Notes under the pieces: model-generated
The model's input: the letters and a program-made list of their open reading frames with translations, nothing else
Database searches by the model: none
What the model was told of the DNA's origin: nothing
Assembly (NCBI GenBank): GCA_028565635.1
Contig: JAOXYB010052701.1
Coordinates: forward strand, 1-11,493
DNA: 11,493 nt
From: Phoronis ovalis
Lineage: Eukaryota; Phoronida; Phoronidae
Direction: 5' to 3'
Program-made: the position numbers and the translations under genes
Shown here: in pieces, positions 6,977 to 11,493 of the stretch
Position numbering within the stretch: position 1 is the stretch's first letter
Layout: each line of letters opens with the position of its first letter

Positions 6977-9900
6977 GTTTTACTGAAAATGCCATCCGAT
7001 GTGTCGTAGAATATTTATTCATTGTTGTCTTCTGTTCCCAACGCCTTTCCTTCCATTCATTTATAATATAAGTTAAGAGCTGAACACGTTCTCATGGTTT
7101 ATATTATCAAATTAATCTCATTTAATGCTAGAATGATCTGTTTTTGTTTTTTTTTATTACTGTCTGCCAAATTATAATTGTTATAAGTTAGAAATAAATA
7201 CTTTTGCTGATATCACAAGTAGGTGTTTTCGTTCAAAACGTTTTTATAAAATCATGATTTGTATTGTTCATTCCTGCTTGAAATAGAGGTTGGCTATGTA
7301 CTCCATCTGGTGGACATAATTTGGTATGAAAGTAGGGGTGATTAATTTGATTCATCAAGACAAGGGGGGTTAGGATGATACATCTTTTGGAGTTTGTTTT
7401 TCACGATACTGGACAAGTTAAGATCATGTGCTGTATGTATATTAAATGCCTGATGATACTAGGAAACATTCATCTACAGAAACATTCATCAAGAAGAATG
7501 ATATCAAATCTAAGATTGTAGTGGTTCCTTACAAAGTATTCCTTCATTATTGATATAGCATACCACCCATGTACTTTGATGTATGAGACTGGAAGGAAAG
7601 AAATTAGTGGTTAATAGCTTTGGCAGAGAGGTCACATAGGTCATAACTGTGATATCTTTATTTTGAGAAATATGCAGATCTACACCTGAGCTGGTTAATA
7701 ATTAGACTGTATATCAGAACCTTGGCATATTTATTATCAAAAGCCTGCCTGCTGAGTGTATACGCTAAATCAGGACATTGGGGAAGTTGACGGACATGTG
7801 TGATGGCTATTCTGAGTATATATTTTGAACCTATGTACTAAAACATAAGATGTATATAATTTGTCTTTAATTGACTATATGCAACAAGATATGGATAATA
7901 GGATCACACTTCTATAGTTACTGTTTTGCATGTTTGCAACTAAAGATATAGTATTGATTTTTGTTGGATTTGGTCATATTTAGTATCAACTGAAAAACCT
8001 TGCATTGTAAAAAGCTGCTGTTAAAGGAGGCTAGAAATGAGAGCATCTGTGAAGTTCCCTGAGATCTCTAGTTGCTTTTTTTAGATATTCAATATTTAAA
8101 ATTTCCATTGAGATGAATTGTGAAAGTATTGGCTTCCGATCTGGTTATATTTCTGTGAATGCATATGTTAGAATTTTTTATGCTTTCCTATTTTAAAAAC
8201 AGACATGTTTTTGGAAAGCAATTTTCAGAATTAAGGCCGTGTTTGATGTATGCTTAATACCCCAATAATTTGTTAGATGTGTGTTATTGGAAAAAAATTT
8301 AAAAAATTGTGTCTTTTTCTGTTGACATCCCCATTTGCCATTTATTTCAAATTTCTAGCAATACAAACACACAGTTTGAAAAACCTATAAAAAATGCAAT
8401 GATAAACCAGAAATTGAACTTGCGACTTTCCATCTTGGCACCAATTGAAGCCACATTGGAATCCGTAGTTTTCGTTTATCTTTAAGGCAATATTACTTTC
8501 ATTTCCGTGCTATATGCAAAACATGTAGATTTATAATTGAATTTCTAAAGCTAATATGTGGTTCTATACAAAGAGATCGTGTAAAAATCTTTCTCCTTAT
8601 AGTCGTAGCTTAGTTATGCATTGGTAAACGTACAGCTCGACACAGTCAGTTTGTGAATTTTGAAGAAGCTCAATTGTACTTCTTCAGTGGCACAACTTGA
8701 TGTTCTGTGTAGGTTACATCTCATTGTACCCATGTTATTACTTGAACACCTGTAAATTTGCTTTTTTATTACTCCAGCCAGCGATAGTCCCTTGACATGG
8801 CATGTGAGCAATGGAAAATGCACATTGAAACGAAGCATTTTTGTTCATTAAAGTCACAAAGTTAATGATCTGAATAGGTTAATTTCAGTTTCAAGTGTGT
8901 AATAATTTTAATATCTGCATAAATCACAATTAAAATAGTATTTCATTGACCTTCTGCCCATAGTTTCATGACATGATATGGGAGTAGTGGGTGATGTCTT
9001 ATGCGATATGATCTGATAGTAGTGAAAGTCGCAGCTGTTGTTCTCCTATTAAAGCCTAAAAGCATTGTGAGATATCTTCAAGTAACTTGTCAGTTGTTAC
9101 ATTTTGTCTTCTGTGGAGGTGATATTGTACAGACTCGGATTCTGCAGATCAGTAGAAGAAACAGCTCATGTTTTCTTGATAGTAATTAATCTGCAGTGAT
9201 GGACAAAGTGTTAAAATTATATTTTACAAGCAGTTGTTTCCCAGTGTTATGTGAGAATGTTAAGAAATTAGCAGCTTTTTCTGATGCTGTAAATATCATT
9301 GTTTGGCAGGAATAATAATTAATGGAAAAGAAAGTTATTTTCAGTCTCAAGCAACTTACAGTATGATACATGTTTTGTAATGCAACAAAAAAAGTTATTA
9401 TTTTGTTGTAACGGCCTTCTTTTATGGTGTAATACCGGATAATGGTGTACATCTAATCGAGTACTGAAGGAACTTTGTCAGTGTTAAGTAATAAGAACTG
9501 GCCAGACATTGTAATATCACTTATGCCAAAGTGACACAACTGGACTACATATGGAATATAACCCTGTCTCTGATTGGTAGAATATAGTATTCCTATTGAC
9601 TAAGTAAACGTAGATTATACAATAACTAGATCTAGCAAGTCTTTAAACATGTACTATAATTTATCTTCTGAGTAATATGAAATGTGTACCTGGACATATG
9701 ATGGCACATTAACTAACTGAAGTAGATAGCCGTCATGTTGGTGTGTTGTTGAATATTCATATTACCTACCTTCACAGCTGTACTTGTTAACCAGTGCAGA
9801 GTTGGTGATCTGGAAATAGAAATAATACATTATATTTTAATTACTTAGCATCTGCTTATTGTAAAATGTGTGGCTCTTCAGTTATGTTGAAAATTTTGTA

Positions 9901-10080
9901 GCCTATTTGCATTTTTAATTTATAGTAACTGTTGTAAAAATTGTGCGTTCACGAGTGAATTGTGGAACTTGATTGAGCAAGTGGTGTAACTGAGTACAAG
10001 TACTTTGAAGCTTGCTTCCCGCTAATAAAGATTCTCTTGTCTCTATAGTATGGATTTGAAATTGTAAACAAGGCTATTTG
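6977..10080 (+). other. Intronic sequence, no gene seen
   Basis: About 3.1 kb of AT-rich intron. Small items seen are a possible decayed tRNA-like SINE head on the minus strand near 8405..8462, an 8-bp-stem hairpin at 8661..8686, and an AATAAA at 10024..10029 without other signs of a terminal exon. Open frames at 6837..7022, 8614..8838, 9001..9189 and 9186..9452 have no recognisable domains and no supporting splice context. No exon-56 equivalent was found. Confidence 0.6.
8661..8686 (+). other. Perfect 8-bp inverted repeat (hairpin)
   Basis: TGAAGAAG and CTTCTTCA are separated by a 10-nt loop. A simple intronic hairpin, too short for a miRNA precursor as it stands. Function unknown. Confidence 0.6.
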
Positions 10081-10082
10081 TT

Positions 10083-10138
10083 CGAAAACGTTCATGTGTG
10101 AGTTCGCTGGATGCGTATTCGTGGTACTAAGTGACGTC
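10083..10138 (+). promoter_or_regulatory. CpG cluster with a CRE-like TGACGTC
   Basis: Six CpG dinucleotides fall between 10083 and 10136, whereas CpG is sparse in most of the surrounding intron. The cluster ends in TGACGTC at 10132..10138, seven of the eight bases of a cAMP-response element. It lies about 380 bp upstream of the candidate first-exon ATG at 10520 and is therefore a plausible, unproven, promoter-proximal element. Confidence 0.3.
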
Positions 10139-10362
10139 TATCTGTATTTTGTATGTTCATAGCGTGCCTAGTCCTTAATACAGAAGCTTAGAGAAGCACA
10201 GCAGAGGTATCAGCCACAATGAGACTAATTATAGATAGAAGATTTATACCTTACTTATTACTTATTGTTTTGTGCAGGGAAAGGATGCTTTTGTAGTTGA
10301 TTGATGCTGTGATCAGTTGATAAGTGACTTCATAGCTTTTAGTTTGATGCAGTTTATCTTAA

Positions 10363-10369
10363 TATAAAT
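10363..10369 (+). promoter_or_regulatory. TATA-box-like TATAAAT
   Basis: TATAAAT lies about 155 bp upstream of the ATG at 10520. A transcription start about 25-32 bp downstream would fall near 10390..10400 and give a 5' leader of about 120-130 nt. In AT-rich DNA such matches are common, so this counts only together with the exon that follows. Confidence 0.3.
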
Positions 10370-10415
10370 CTGTTCTCTACTGCAAGACTATAAGAATCAA
10401 GTAAAGAGCAGAACC

Positions 10416-10466
10416 ATGTCATTGGTAGACTGTGATATAATTGTTATTGCCTGCAGAAAGTCGTAA
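10416..10466 (+). CDS. Possible upstream ORF, 16 codons
   Basis: The ATG sits in a good context (accATGt, A at -3) and encodes MSLVDCDIIVIACRKS before a TAA at 10464..10466. It would lie in the 5' leader if transcription starts near the TATA-like box. It could then damp translation from the weaker ATG at 10520. It is equally consistent with chance, or with the ATG at 10520 not being used. Confidence 0.2.
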   Translation: MSLVDCDIIVIACRKS

Positions 10467-10489
10467 CATATTCACATATCTGTCTACAG

Positions 10490-10696
10490 AGCAACAGAAC
10501 TCCCATTAGCAACTTACAAATGAGGATTCCAAAGTCTCTTAATTCTTGGAAATTTACTTGGAAAGTGTTTGTGTTATTTGTACTCGCCAAGATAGCGAAA
10601 GTCGTGTGGAGTAGAAAGCGAGCTGAACTTGAGCTCTGCCCTGAAATGATTGGGCTTAGCTTGAATCTGCAGGAATTGTTAGCTAAATTTGAGAAG
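10490..10696 (+). CDS. Candidate unique exon in the intron-55 position; ATG at 10520, hydrophobic N-terminus
   Basis: Hypothetical. The frame is open from 10436 and reaches a gtatgt donor at 10697 in phase 0, the phase needed to join an exon-56 equivalent. From ATG 10520 there are 59 codons. Residues 1-15 are basic (MRIPKSLNSWKFTWK) and 16-30 are hydrophobic with two lysines (VFVLFVLAKIAKVVW). Residues 31-34 are SRKR, and the rest is helix-like, ending NLQELLAKFEK. Base composition is richer in G, C and CpG than the flanks. The hydrophobic part could be a membrane anchor, an amphipathic helix or a signal peptide (VLA at 21-23 fits a cleavage site). An acceptor-like tctgtctacag ends at 10489; from there 69 codons are open in phase 0, so a cassette exon between exons 55 and 56 is also possible. 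Vertebrate Dp116 starts in this intron, but its unique peptide is much shorter. A first exon of a nested gene is a further alternative. Confidence 0.42.
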
Positions 10697-11030
10697 GTAT
10701 GTTATACATTTCTAGATCAATAAGGAACTGTCACCCCCTGGTCTGTTAATTGTGATCTGGAGATCTTATAGCAAATTGCTTTCAAGCTTTAATAGGGTTT
10801 CATTTCTGTCAGCTGAGTTGTTTGACGTAGCAGCAAAGATTTGTAGGTACATCTTCTGCTTTACTGTAATTATTAGTCTTTTGCAATGGAATATAAAAAG
10901 TATTTCTCTTCAAGAATTTACCTTTTACATTTTATACATAGTTGCAAAATCTTAAAATGTGTGGATTAAACATTATTAAGCCAATTTTATTATCATCTCA
11001 AAGTGTCATTAGGATAACCTGGCAGTCATG
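10697..11030 (+). other. Intronic sequence downstream of the candidate exon
   Basis: Begins with the gtatgt donor. AT-rich, and no gene was seen. The 67-codon frame at 10752..10955 has no recognisable domain or splice context and is treated as chance. Confidence 0.6.
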
Positions 11031-11372
11031 CTTGTTATCGCAAGCACCCACCGAACTGTTCCCCAGACCAGTCTGGCTGGCTGGCAAATTTTAAATAGGT
11101 CATCCAATGTTCAAGGGGGGACAAATCCAATCCTGCCAATGATTTATTAAAGCATAAAGAAACTCTTTTTCTCAAATTTCAGCTGGCAGCTGAGACTATT
11201 TCAGTTTGCCCTGGCTGATACAATTTTGTTGCATAATCAGCTGGCTAGTGAACAAGGATTTTTAAAAAATCAGCTTACTAATGTGAATGGGGAACAGATA
11301 TGGCCTTCCAAGCTACACCAACAAATGGTTTATCTAAACTTGAAACATGCAAAACATGTTGGTTTGCAATAT

Positions 11373-11373
<1 letters not shown>
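11031..11373 (+). other. Compositionally distinct segment, possible interspersed repeat
   Basis: This segment is visibly richer in G and C than the intron to its left. It contains recurring ctggc/cagctg words (tctggctggctggc near 11073, cagctggcagctgag near 11180, cagctggctag near 11240) and small perfect inverted repeats (ccagac-ca-gtctgg near 11066, aacatg-caaaa-catgtt near 11344). One frame is open from 11151 into the poly-C tract but has no ATG near its start and no recognised domain. An unrecognised repeat is the most likely explanation. Confidence 0.35.

Positions 11374-11408
<35 letters not shown>
11374..11408 (+). repeat. Poly-C tract, 35 nt
   Basis: Thirty-five uninterrupted cytosines in an AT-rich genome. 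True length is hard to sequence, so it may be inflated by an assembly or base-calling artefact. It lies within 120 bp of the right edge, next to the poly-T region. Confidence 0.9.
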
Positions 11409-11441
11409 AGCCTTCGACCTTGCTTGCTCTTCTTATGCACT

Positions 11442-11493
11442 TTCTTGTTTTTTTTTTTTTTTTTTTTTCTTTTTTTTTATATTTTTTTTTTTT
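11442..11493 (+). repeat. T-rich low-complexity end
   Basis: Almost pure thymine with rare c, g and a interruptions up to the last base. Together with the poly-C tract, this looks like the low-quality end of a contig or read. A genuine pyrimidine-rich microsatellite is possible. Confidence 0.85.

Noticed and set aside
8614-8838. 74-codon minus-strand frame.
   Set aside because: No recognisable domain, no splice context, and a length easily reached by chance.
11151-11408. Open frame running into the poly-C tract (poly-proline), behind an acceptor-like aaatttcag; considered as the exon-56 equivalent.
   Set aside because: It does not align with the expected spectrin-repeat sequence, has no donor, and in the phase required by the exon-55 equivalent the acceptor leads to a stop within 12 codons.

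Overview
This is an AT-rich stretch of animal nuclear DNA, and its only securely recognisable gene is the dystrophin/utrophin-family gene on the + strand. Three consecutive internal exons (2066..2277, 2865..3019, 3701..3887) encode the end of one spectrin repeat, all of the next and the start of a third. Their joined translation aligns end to end with human dystrophin exons 53, 54 and 55 (rod repeats about R20-R22). Lengths are 212, 155 and 187 nt, against 212, 155 and 190 nt recalled for human, and all intron phases are the same. Small introns (587 and 681 bp), low GC and a vertebrate-like exon plan suggest an invertebrate that kept ancestral gene structure. A mollusc or another lophotrochozoan, or an invertebrate deuterostome, is likely. 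The exact taxon cannot be read from this window.

Layout: 1..2065 is the 3' part of the intron before the exon-53 equivalent, with a miniature inverted-repeat transposon (MITE) near its end. The three exons and two short introns occupy 2066..3887. From 3888 to the end is a large intron equivalent to human intron 55; no exon-56 equivalent was found. It holds a second MITE copy, two perfect minisatellites, and low-complexity tracts at the right edge that look like a contig or read end.

The most interesting part is this last intron. In vertebrates intron 55 contains the promoter and unique first exon of the short isoform Dp116, which joins exon 56 in phase 0. Here two candidate unique exons lie at the same place. 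The first is a 17-codon ATG exon at 5195..5245. The second is a 59-codon ATG exon (69 codons if an upstream splice acceptor is used) at 10490..10696. Both end in phase 0 at good splice donors. The second encodes a cationic N-terminus with a hydrophobic segment and has a TATA-like box and a CpG cluster upstream. If real, it would be a dystrophin short isoform with a membrane-seeking or signal-like leader, which I do not recognise from known dystrophins.

There are no prokaryotic genes, CRISPR arrays, rRNAs or convincing tRNAs. Most long open frames are chance intronic frames.
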